From NCBI GenBank assembly GCA_021775275.1, contig JAJFIE010000057.1:1-8577 (forward strand): a stretch of DNA of 8,577 bases, in the 5' to 3' direction. Each line of letters begins with the position of its first letter. The stretch's first letter is position 1. Position numbers and translations under genes: made by a program. Source of the stretch: Rhodospirillales bacterium (lineage in GTDB: Bacteria; Pseudomonadota; Alphaproteobacteria; Rhodospirillales; Casp-alpha2). A model generated the notes under the pieces. It did no database searches, had not been told where the DNA came from, and saw only the letters and a list, made by a program, of their open reading frames with translations. Shown in pieces: positions 1 to 5,500 of this stretch.

Positions 1-424
1 CCAGGCCAATGTGGCTCATGGCGTCACGGAACAACGCCCGGTCTTCGGCCTTGGCGATGACCTCGGCATTGGCGCCGATCAGCTCGCAGCCGTACTTTTC
101 CAGAACGCCGTTCTCGGCCAGCGCCATGCCGGTGTTCAGACCTGTCTGCCCGCCCATGGTGGGAAGGATGGCGTCGGGGCGTTCCTTCTCGATGATGCGT
201 TCGACAAACTCCGGCGTGATCGGCTCCACATAGGTGGCGTCCGCCGTCGCCGGGTCGGTCATGATGGTGGCCGGGTTGGAGTTGACCAGGATGACCCGGT
301 AGCCCTCATCCTTCAGCGCCCGACAGGCCTGCGTCCCCGAATAATCAAATTCACACGCCTGCCCGATAACGATAGGCCCGGCGCCGATGATGAGGATGGA
401 TTTGATGTCGGTTCTTTTAGGCAT
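1..424 (-). CDS. carB: Carbamoyl-phosphate synthase large subunit, N-terminal part (cut by window edge)
   Basis: CarB is the synthetase subunit of carbamoyl-phosphate synthase. It uses ammonia passed on by CarA, two ATP and bicarbonate to make carbamoyl phosphate for arginine and pyrimidine synthesis. Only about the first 141 codons lie in the window. Reading the minus strand from the ATG at 424 gives [20 protein letters not shown], then [35 protein letters not shown] and [11 protein letters not shown], all of which closely match the N-terminal pre-ATP-grasp region of CarB from many bacteria. The start is clear because [10 protein letters not shown] is the usual N-terminus. A modest Shine-Dalgarno-like AGGCGGG lies just upstream (432-438). 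The gene is co-directional with carA but separated from it by the GxxExxY cassette, whose left repeat ends only 23 bp upstream of this start codon. No separate promoter was seen, so it is probably transcribed from carA. Confidence 0.97.
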   Translation of the reverse strand, partial: MPKRTDIKSILIIGAGPIVIGQACEFDYSGTQACRALKDEGYRVILVNSNPATIMTDPATADATYVEPITPEFVERIIEKERPDAILPTMGGQTGLNTGMALAENGVLEKYGCELIGANAEVIAKAEDRALFRDAMSHIGL

Positions 425-447
425 CGGCTCGCCCGCCTAAATCAGAT

Positions 448-473
448 AACCACAGAGACACAGAGGCACAGAG
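448..473 (+). repeat. Left terminal inverted repeat of the GxxExxY cassette
   Basis: It begins AACCACAGAG and continues with CACAGAG octamer units. The tandem run continues to about position 480, giving nearly four units with an 8-bp period (451-458, 459-466, 467-474, then partial). It matches 24 of 26 bases with the reverse complement of 873-898. It lies downstream of the GxxExxY stop codon and just ahead of carB. Confidence 0.85.
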
Positions 474-493
474 GCACAGGTGATGGCGCTCCA

Positions 494-901
494 TCACAAG
501 ACCACCCGTTTAATGCCATCCTTCAATACAACACAATTGAAGTTCATAAGTAATCCTGTCCTCAAATTGCCGAGGCGCAGGTAAGTCAGTAGCTGCGCCT
601 GATGAATCGGAAGAAGTTTTTCGACGGTCTTGAGTTCCACAACCACCGAGTCTTCAACAACAATGTCCATTCGGTAACCGCACTCAAGTTCCACATTCTT
701 GTAGACAACAGGGAGAGCAACCTGACGCTTGAATGGAATTTCCGCCTGTGCGAGTTCGAAACAAAGACATTCTTCATAGGCCGACTCCAAAAGTCCCGGA
801 CCCAATTGCCGGTGAACCTCGATGCCGAAACCAATAATTTTCTCCGTTAACGAATCTCTCTTTTTATCTTCTCTCTGTGTCTCTGTGCCTCTGTGGTTCA
901 A
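494..901 (-). CDS. GxxExxY protein (PD-(D/E)XK nuclease-like fold)
   Basis: The gene encodes a 135-residue protein of the GxxExxY family, whose function is not established; the family is grouped with PD-(D/E)XK nuclease-like folds. The naming motif is GLLESAY (about residues 36-42), preceded by the typical LTEKIIGFGIEVHRQLGPG. A nuclease-like signature follows: D79 in YRMDIVV, E89 and K91 in VVELKTV, and Q103 in HQAQLLTYL, so the putative active site is intact. I chose TTG at 901 because GGAGG at 909-913, inside the last codons of carA, is 7 nt upstream. A GTG at 907 overlaps the carA stop by 4 nt but sits too close to that site. The N-terminal residues NHRGTETQRE are encoded by the right inverted repeat. 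The gene is co-directional with carA and carB and probably co-transcribed. It bears no obvious relation to carbamoyl phosphate synthesis, which suggests insertion. Nuclease activity is unproven. Confidence 0.85.
   Translation of the reverse strand: MNHRGTETQREDKKRDSLTEKIIGFGIEVHRQLGPGLLESAYEECLCFELAQAEIPFKRQVALPVVYKNVELECGYRMDIVVEDSVVVELKTVEKLLPIHQAQLLTYLRLGNLRTGLLMNFNCVVLKDGIKRVVL
873..898 (-). repeat. Right terminal inverted repeat, also coding the GxxExxY N-terminus
   Basis: On the minus strand it reads AACCACAGAG, G, CACAGAG, A, CACAGAG, the inverted partner of 448-473. It lies inside the start of the GxxExxY reading frame, where it encodes residues of the stretch NHRGTETQR. Its outer edge is only 5 bp past the carA stop codon. 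Confidence 0.85.
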
Positions 902-903
902 TT

Positions 904-2091
904 TCACCCCTCCATCAACCCGACAAACCGCTCGAACAGATAGTGGCTATCGTGCGGGCCGGGGCTGGCTTCCGGGTGGTACTGGACGGAGAAGATCGGC
1001 TTGCCCTCGACGCGGAGGCCTTCCAGCGTGCCGTCGAACAGCGATACGTGGGTCATCATGGCGTTATCGGGCAGGGAATTGATATCGACGCAGAAGCCGT
1101 GGTTCTGGCTGGTGATCTCGACCTTGCCGGTTTCCAGGTCCTTCACCGGCTGGTTCGCGCCGCGGTGGCCCATGTGCATCTTGTAGGTCTTGGCGCCCAG
1201 CGCCAGCGCCATCATCTGGTGACCAAGACAGATGCCAAACAGCGGAATGCCGGATGCCATGACCGCCCGGATCATGGGCACAGCGTATTCACCCGTCGCC
1301 GCCGGGTCGCCGGGACCATTGGCGAGAAAGACGCCGTCGGGGCTATGCCCCAGAATATCATCCGCCGTCGATGAGGCCGGAACCACGGTCACGCGACACC
1401 CCGCACTGGTGAGGCAGCGCAGGATATTGTGCTTGGCGCCATAATCCACGGCGACCACATGAAAACGGGGCCGGTCCTGTACGCCGTGGCCTGTCTCAAG
1501 CGACCATTCTGTCTGGTCCCACTCATATGATTGAGTGCACGAGACGTCTTTCGCCAGGTCCATGCCCTCCAGTCCCGGCCAGTCGGCAGCCTGTCTGGCC
1601 AGCGCCGCGACGTCAATGGTTTCGCCTGCACCGGGTGCATAGGCGACAACACCTGAAGGTGCGCCGGAATCCCTGATATGACGCGTCAGTTGCCGGGTAT
1701 CGATACCCGTGACGGCGGTCAGGTTCAGGGTTTTCAGCCACCCGTCCAGATGTTTCGCGGCGCGCCAGTTGGATGGATCGGTGATATCCATGCGCAGCAC
1801 AGCGCCACGGGCCGCCGGTGTGGTGGTTTCCATGTCTTCGGGTGTGGTTCCCACATTGCCGATGTGCGGGAAAGTGAAATTGATGATTTGCCCGGCATAG
1901 GACGGATCGGTGAGGATTTCCTGATAGCCGGTGAGTGAGGTATTGAAGCAGACTTCGCCGACGGATTGGCCCGCAGCACCTGCGCCCCGGCCCCAGAAAA
2001 CCGAGCCGTCAGCCAGCACCAACGCCGCATCGGCTTCGGTAGGACGTGTGTCCGCCGAACCCTGTGCGGGCGTTTCGGTTGTGGCGCTCAT
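904..2091 (-). CDS. carA: Carbamoyl-phosphate synthase small subunit (glutaminase)
   Basis: CarA hydrolyses glutamine and delivers ammonia to CarB for carbamoyl phosphate synthesis. The protein is 395 residues, close to the roughly 380-400 usual for the family. The N-terminal CPSase small-chain domain shows GEVCFNTSLTGYQEILTDPS and FPHIGNVGTTPED. The C-terminal class I glutamine amidotransferase domain begins near VVAVDYGAKHNILRCL and contains NGPGDP. Its catalytic triad is Cys288 in GICLGHQ with His372 and Glu374 in QYHPEA. The Cys-to-His spacing of 84 equals that of E. coli CarA (269 to 353). The frame is open upstream to 2187, but that extension would overlap the promoter and is not family-like, so I start at the ATG of MSATTE (2091); its Shine-Dalgarno is weak (GGGGT, about 10 nt upstream). 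The gene is divergent from yqeY and is followed 2 nt after its stop by the GxxExxY start, then by carB. Confidence 0.97.
   Translation of the reverse strand: MSATTETPAQGSADTRPTEADAALVLADGSVFWGRGAGAAGQSVGEVCFNTSLTGYQEILTDPSYAGQIINFTFPHIGNVGTTPEDMETTTPAARGAVLRMDITDPSNWRAAKHLDGWLKTLNLTAVTGIDTRQLTRHIRDSGAPSGVVAYAPGAGETIDVAALARQAADWPGLEGMDLAKDVSCTQSYEWDQTEWSLETGHGVQDRPRFHVVAVDYGAKHNILRCLTSAGCRVTVVPASSTADDILGHSPDGVFLANGPGDPAATGEYAVPMIRAVMASGIPLFGICLGHQMMALALGAKTYKMHMGHRGANQPVKDLETGKVEITSQNHGFCVDINSLPDNAMMTHVSLFDGTLEGLRVEGKPIFSVQYHPEASPGPHDSHYLFERFVGLMEG
909..913 (-). promoter_or_regulatory. Ribosome-binding site of the GxxExxY gene, within the carA 3' end
   Basis: The minus strand reads GGAGG inside the final Met-Glu-Gly codons of carA. 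It is spaced 7 nt from the TTG at 901 and only 1 nt from the GTG at 907. This decides the TTG start and implies that translation of the GxxExxY gene is coupled to termination on carA. Confidence 0.6.
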
Positions 2092-2158
2092 ATGTGGGAC
2101 ACCCCGGCTTTTGGCCGTCGCGGCAAACGTTTCGCGCCCCTGTGGCGCGTTGGAGGCT

Positions 2159-2187
2159 CTTGTAAGCAAAGAACATGCCGAGGTCAA
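2159..2187 (-). promoter_or_regulatory. Sigma70-type promoter for carA
   Basis: On the minus strand a -35 box TTGACC (2187-2182) and a -10 box TACAAG (2164-2159) are separated by 17 bp. Transcription would start near 2152, giving a leader of about 60 nt before the carA ATG at 2091. An AT-rich block with a palindrome lies directly upstream and could act as an UP element or operator. No arginine or pyrimidine leader peptide or attenuator was recognised. Confidence 0.6.
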
Positions 2188-2191
2188 GACT

Positions 2192-2210
2192 CGATTTTTT
2201 AATAAAATCG
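2192..2210. promoter_or_regulatory. AT-rich palindrome in the carA/yqeY divergent promoter region
   Basis: A perfect 7-bp inverted repeat, CGATTTT and AAAATCG, is separated by 5 bp (TTAAT). It sits 4 bp upstream of the proposed carA -35 box and about 95 bp upstream of the yqeY start. The position fits an operator for a dimeric regulator serving one or both divergent genes. The stem is too AT-rich for a typical terminator. The regulator is unknown. Confidence 0.4.
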
Positions 2211-2304
2211 TTTATTTTCAATGTATTACAATGTTCTCACTGGTTGCCTTTTGGTATTGTTTCGGCTAGTGTTCCGGCCTTCCGCAACCGCCATGGAGAC
2301 TGGC

Positions 2305-2763
2305 ATGCTGCGCGACCGACTTAAAGACGCCATGAAAGAGGCCATGAGGGCCAAGGACGAAGTGGGACTCCGCACGCTCAGGCTTATCCTGGCTGCCCTG
2401 AAGGATCGTGATATCGCGGCCCGCCCGGGCGGAAACTCCGATGGCATCAACGAAGACGACATCCTCGGCATGCTGCAATCCATGATCAAACAGCGTCATG
2501 ATTCCATCGACATGTACAAACAGGGTGGACGTGACGATCTGGCCGCCAACGAAGCCGCCGAAGTCGACGTCATTACACAGTTTTTGCCGAAACAACTGAG
2601 CGAAGATGAAATCGCCGCTGCTGTCACCAAAACCATCGCCGAGACCGGCGCCAACTCCATCAAGGATATGGGCAAGGTTATGGGGGCGCTGAAATCCGCT
2701 TATGCAGGTCAGATGGATTTCGGCAAGGCTGGCCAGATGGTCAAGGCTACGCTTGCCGCGTGA
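2305..2763 (+). CDS. GatB/YqeY domain-containing protein
   Basis: This 152-residue protein belongs to the YqeY family, small helical proteins related to the tail domain of the GatB subunit of the Asp/Glu-tRNA amidotransferase. The cellular role is not firmly known; a tRNA-related function is suspected. Family hallmarks are LRDRLKDAMKEAMRAKD at the start, RTLRLILAALKDRDI (23-37), SMIKQRHDSIDMY (59-71), FLPKQLSEDEI (93-103) and MGKVMGALKSAY (122-133). Length is typical. Two in-frame ATGs exist, at 2293 and 2305. I chose 2305 because GGAG at 2295-2298 stands 6 nt ahead and the protein then begins as homologues do. The gene is divergent from carA and upstream of dnaG and rpoD, a grouping I recall from alphaproteobacteria. 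Here the convergent cupin gene, ending 19 bp after the yqeY stop, separates it from dnaG. Confidence 0.93.
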   Translation: MLRDRLKDAMKEAMRAKDEVGLRTLRLILAALKDRDIAARPGGNSDGINEDDILGMLQSMIKQRHDSIDMYKQGGRDDLAANEAAEVDVITQFLPKQLSEDEIAAAVTKTIAETGANSIKDMGKVMGALKSAYAGQMDFGKAGQMVKATLAA

Positions 2764-2782
2764 TCATACAATAATCGCAGGT

Positions 2783-3397
2783 TCAGGCTTCAAACGCCGA
2801 TCTTTTGTGTAGATTGCGGCCCTTCCACAAAAAAACTACCAGTACGGAACTTTCGCTCATATCGATTGAGTGCCAGACGCCGGGTTCATGATGCACGATC
2901 GACCCCGGCCCCTTGTACGCAGGCGGCGCATCGCCTGATGTAAACAGACCTGTGCCACCGATCACCCAGTAAATTTCCTCCGGCTCATGGGCATGGGGCG
3001 GATAAAACAACCCTTCCCGCCAGTAACCAAAACCTATTCGATACTCGTCCGAAAGGTAGATCCCATGAGGGCCGATTACATCGCACCAGGCATACCGCCG
3101 CAGGTATTCTTCATCGAATCCATCATCAACGTTGTAACTGACCTGCCAGGCCAGTGTCGGGGACGCCGCCAACAGCGCCTGAAACAGCGACTGGGCGGTC
3201 GGCAACAGGCAATCCTGCATACCGGGAAGATGTGGCGCCGCAGGATGATCTTTCGGCTGAACCTCGATGCGTTCCAGTTCACCATTCAGCAGGGGCGCGG
3301 CAAGCCGGTGAATGTTATCGTCACCACCGGTGCGGACAAAGTCAGCCATGGCTTCCAGCAAATTCGCCTGTAACGTCTCAGCGGTCATTTTGCCCAT
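2783..3397 (-). CDS. Cupin protein of the DMSP lyase (DddL/DddQ-like) family
   Basis: The gene encodes a 204-residue single-domain cupin. The C-terminal half fits cupin motif 1, with HAHEPEEIYWVIGG (135-148), and has a motif-2-like PGVWHSI (172-178). Likely metal ligands are His135, His137, Glu141 and His176. Tyr132 and Tyr143 fall where I recall the active-site tyrosines of the DMSP lyase DddQ (Tyr120 and Tyr131 beside His125, Glu129 and His163), with nearly equal spacing. DMSP lyases cleave dimethylsulfoniopropionate to dimethyl sulfide and acrylate, using a bound metal. The helical N-terminal half (1-100) also fits this family. Activity cannot be assumed, since many relatives are untested. 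The ATG at 3397 is taken as the start; its Shine-Dalgarno is weak (AGG at 3409-3411 or GAG at 3402-3404), and an ATG at 3388 is possible. The gene is convergent with yqeY and divergent from dnaG. No DMSP transporter or acrylate gene is in view. Confidence 0.8.
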   Translation of the reverse strand: MGKMTAETLQANLLEAMADFVRTGGDDNIHRLAAPLLNGELERIEVQPKDHPAAPHLPGMQDCLLPTAQSLFQALLAASPTLAWQVSYNVDDGFDEEYLRRYAWCDVIGPHGIYLSDEYRIGFGYWREGLFYPPHAHEPEEIYWVIGGTGLFTSGDAPPAYKGPGSIVHHEPGVWHSIDMSESSVLVVFLWKGRNLHKRSAFEA

Positions 3398-3411
3398 TTG
3401 TCTCGATACCT

Positions 3412-3450
3412 GATTTTGTGGTCTGGTCTTGTGGCCCGGTCTTGTGGATA
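3412..3450. repeat. Three tandem 13-bp repeats upstream of the cupin gene
   Basis: Three head-to-tail copies with a 13-bp period start at 3412 (GATTTTGTGGTCT), 3425 (GGTCTTGTGGCCC) and 3438 (GGTCTTGTGGATA). The shared core is TTGTGG, and the last two copies share all of GGTCTTGTGG. They begin 14 bp ahead of the cupin ATG on the minus strand and end about 130 bp before dnaG. They could be binding sites for a regulator of the cupin gene, or simple slippage repeats. The remaining intergenic DNA (3451-3583) has AT-rich patches (TTATAG at 3473, TATAAC at 3512) but no convincing paired promoter boxes on either strand. Confidence 0.6.
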
Positions 3451-3583
3451 GAATGTGAATAGCGCGAACAAGTTATAGCCATCAGCACTCCATTCTTCGA
3501 CAAGAAGATTATATAACTTAACGTATGGTACCAACCTCGTTTGAACGGCCACGACGCGTAGCACGTGACGCCGGGGATAATGT

Positions 3584-5452
3584 ATGGCCTTTCCGCATCA
3601 ATTTCTGGACGAAGTGAAGCTCCGCACCAGCCTGTCCGAAGTCATCGGGCGGCGTGTGCAATTGCGCAAGAAAGGCCGTGAGTGGGAGGGTCTGTGTCCG
3701 TTCCATAAAGAAAAAACGCCATCCTTCACGGTGAATGAGGAAAAGGGCTTCTATCACTGCTTCGGCTGTGGCGAACACGGCAGTGTGTTCGATTTCATCA
3801 TGAAAACCGATGGCCTCAGCTTTCCGGAAACCGTCGAGCGTCTGACCGCCGATGCCGGGATGCAGGTACCGCAGGACACACCCGAAGAACGCCAACGTTC
3901 CGAGAAACGCAAGAGCCTGGAAGACGTTACCGAAGCCGCCTGCAAGTGGTTTGAACGCAGCCTGCACATGCCCGAGGGCAAGGTGGCGCTGGACTACCTG
4001 CGCGAGCGTGGCCTGGACGATGATACCATCGGGACGTTCCGGCTGGGTTTCGCCCCCAATAGCCGAAATGCGTTGAAAGGCGCGCTGTTGCGTGACGAAA
4101 TTCCGGAAAACCTGCTGGTGGATGCCGGGCTGCTGATCCGCCCGCCCGATGACCGCATGCCTGATGATCGCCGTGACAATAGCGCCTACGATCGGTTCCG
4201 GGGGAGGGTTATGTTCCCCATCATGAACCGCCAGGGCCATGTCATCGCCTTTGGCGGGCGTATCCTCGGTGACGGCGAGCCCAAATACCTGAACAGCCCG
4301 GAAACGCCGATCTTTCATAAAGGCCAGGTGCTCTACGGTCTGGGACAGGCATTGGCCGCAGCCCGCAAATCAGGCCATATGATCGTCACCGAAGGTTATA
4401 TGGACGTCATCGCCATGCATATGGCGGGCTTTCACGAAGCCGTGGCGCCGCTCGGCACGGCATTGACGGAAGATCATCTGCGCGCGCTCTGGAAAGTAGT
4501 GCGTGAGCCGGTTCTGTGCTTCGATGGCGACAAAGCGGGCCAGCGCGCCGCCGCCCGCGCCGCAGAGCGCGCTCTGCCATTGCTGAAATCGGGTTATGGT
4601 CTTCGTTTCGCTGAATTGCCCATGGGTGAGGACCCGGACACCCTGGTGCGTAACAAGGGGCGTGACGCCATGCAGGGCGTTCTGGACCGCGCCCTGCCCC
4701 TCTCAGAGGTGCTGTGGCGTATGGAAACCGGTGGACGTGTACCAAGAACCCCGGAAGCCCGCGCCACTCTACAGAACAAACTGGGCGAATACGCCCGGCG
4801 CATCGATGATCCCACCGTGCGCACCCATTTCGCCGCATCGTTCAAGGAGCGTATCTGGCAGGGCAGTGGCGGCGGATACGGTGGCAAAAGTGATCGCGGG
4901 GATTGGAAACTGGGTGCAAAAGGCCGAAAAACCCCGGCCGCCATAGCTATTTCCAGTGCGGGAAGTCATGTCACACACCTTGGTCCGGCACGGCGACGGC
5001 TGGAGATTCTGCTCGCAACGCTGATCAATCACCCTATATTATATGACGATGTGGCAGAGCATCTGGGTGCTCTGGACTTCACACCGGCGGGCGAAGCCCT
5101 TGACAACCTGCGTCAAGAGGTCTTAAAGACCCTCGCAGTGGAGTCAGGCCTTGATTACCAAGGACTTCTTGACCACCTCATTGAAAACGGTTTCACCAGT
5201 GCGCTCAATGCGCTGATGGGGGCCGATGTCCTCGGTGACGCTGTTTTTGCACGGCCCGATGCGGAGCCAAAAGACGCACTGGACGGTTGGGGGCATACCT
5301 TCAGCAGGATGCGGGAAGAAGAACTGGATTTGGAGATCCTTGAAGCGGTCGAGAAAAACAAGGCCGAGTATTCCGAGGAAATGACTGAACGAATTGTTTT
5401 CCTCCGGCAAGAAAAACTGAGACTGTCCGCTGATTATCCGACAGACACCTAA
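3584..5452 (+). CDS. dnaG: DNA primase
   Basis: DnaG synthesises the short RNA primers for leading- and lagging-strand replication and works with the DnaB helicase at the fork. The 622-residue protein has the expected order of domains. The N-terminal CHC2 zinc finger carries Cys38, His41, Cys59 and Cys62 in LCPFHKEKTPSF and FYHCFGCGEHG. The catalytic core has the RNA-polymerase-like basic region, with FRGRVMFPI and VIAFGGRIL. Its TOPRIM fold carries Glu270 in VTEGYMDV and Asp314 and Asp316 in CFDGDKAG. The Glu-to-Asp spacing of 44 equals that of E. coli (265 to 309). A glycine-rich linker (GSGGGYGGKSD, about 427-437) leads to the C-terminal helicase-binding region, which is weakly conserved as usual. 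GGGGA at 3573-3577 stands 6 nt before the ATG. rpoD follows after 48 bp with the same type of binding site, so the two are probably one operon. Confidence 0.98.
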   Translation: MAFPHQFLDEVKLRTSLSEVIGRRVQLRKKGREWEGLCPFHKEKTPSFTVNEEKGFYHCFGCGEHGSVFDFIMKTDGLSFPETVERLTADAGMQVPQDTPEERQRSEKRKSLEDVTEAACKWFERSLHMPEGKVALDYLRERGLDDDTIGTFRLGFAPNSRNALKGALLRDEIPENLLVDAGLLIRPPDDRMPDDRRDNSAYDRFRGRVMFPIMNRQGHVIAFGGRILGDGEPKYLNSPETPIFHKGQVLYGLGQALAAARKSGHMIVTEGYMDVIAMHMAGFHEAVAPLGTALTEDHLRALWKVVREPVLCFDGDKAGQRAAARAAERALPLLKSGYGLRFAELPMGEDPDTLVRNKGRDAMQGVLDRALPLSEVLWRMETGGRVPRTPEARATLQNKLGEYARRIDDPTVRTHFAASFKERIWQGSGGGYGGKSDRGDWKLGAKGRKTPAAIAISSAGSHVTHLGPARRRLEILLATLINHPILYDDVAEHLGALDFTPAGEALDNLRQEVLKTLAVESGLDYQGLLDHLIENGFTSALNALMGADVLGDAVFARPDAEPKDALDGWGHTFSRMREEELDLEILEAVEKNKAEYSEEMTERIVFLRQEKLRLSADYPTDT

Positions 5453-5487
5453 AGACCGATTTTTTAACGTAACGAAACTCAATCACC

Positions 5488-5492
5488 GGGGA
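5488..5492 (+). promoter_or_regulatory. Ribosome-binding site deciding the TTG start of rpoD
   Basis: GGGGA lies 8 nt before the TTG at 5501 and matches the GGGGA that precedes dnaG. The next in-frame ATG (5597) would remove part of sigma region 1.1, so this site supports the TTG start. Confidence 0.7.
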
Positions 5493-5500
5493 ATACAAAG

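Larger units (their letters stand above)
448..898 (-). mobile_element. Putative small cassette: GxxExxY gene bounded by inverted octamer repeats
   Basis: This 451-bp segment lies between carA and carB and is bounded by 26-bp inverted repeats that differ at two positions. Both ends start with AACCACAGAG reading inward and continue in 8-bp steps of CACAGAG plus A or G. Almost the whole interior is one gene for a GxxExxY protein. From memory of the family, many GxxExxY proteins begin with the same residues, HRGTETQR, which is what this repeat encodes; that suggests repeat and gene travel together. No transposase is encoded, and I could find no clear target-site duplication in the flanks, so mobility is inferred. 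If it moves, some other enzyme must act on it. Confidence 0.5.

Noticed and set aside
451..482. Short regular repeats resembling a CRISPR array
   Set aside because: They are 8-bp tandem units without spacers, paired with an inverted copy at 873-898; they fit element ends better.
11..553. A 180-codon plus-strand open frame covering the left edge
   Set aside because: It is antisense to carB and the GxxExxY end. Its translation has no family features, while the minus strand gives an unmistakable CarB N-terminus.
448..898. Target-site duplication flanking the GxxExxY cassette
   Set aside because: The flanks (ending at 447 and starting at 899) share no convincing direct repeat, so insertion by a duplicating transposase cannot be shown.
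2092..2187. Upstream extension of carA by 32 codons
   Set aside because: It would place coding sequence over the -35 and -10 boxes, it lacks family similarity, and the ATG at 2091 gives a normal-length CarA.
2221..2304. A longer N-terminus for YqeY with a hydrophobic leader (LTGCLLVLFRLVF)
   Set aside because: This upstream frame starts at a non-ATG codon, has no binding site and is not shared by the family. GGAG at 2295-2298 points to the ATG at 2305.
2764..2782. A bidirectional terminator between convergent yqeY and the cupin gene
   Set aside because: The 19-bp gap shows no GC-rich stem with a T-tract on either strand.
3518..4318. A 266-codon minus-strand open frame over the start of dnaG
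   Set aside because: It is an antisense shadow of dnaG in GC-rich DNA. The dnaG frame carries the zinc finger and catalytic residues.
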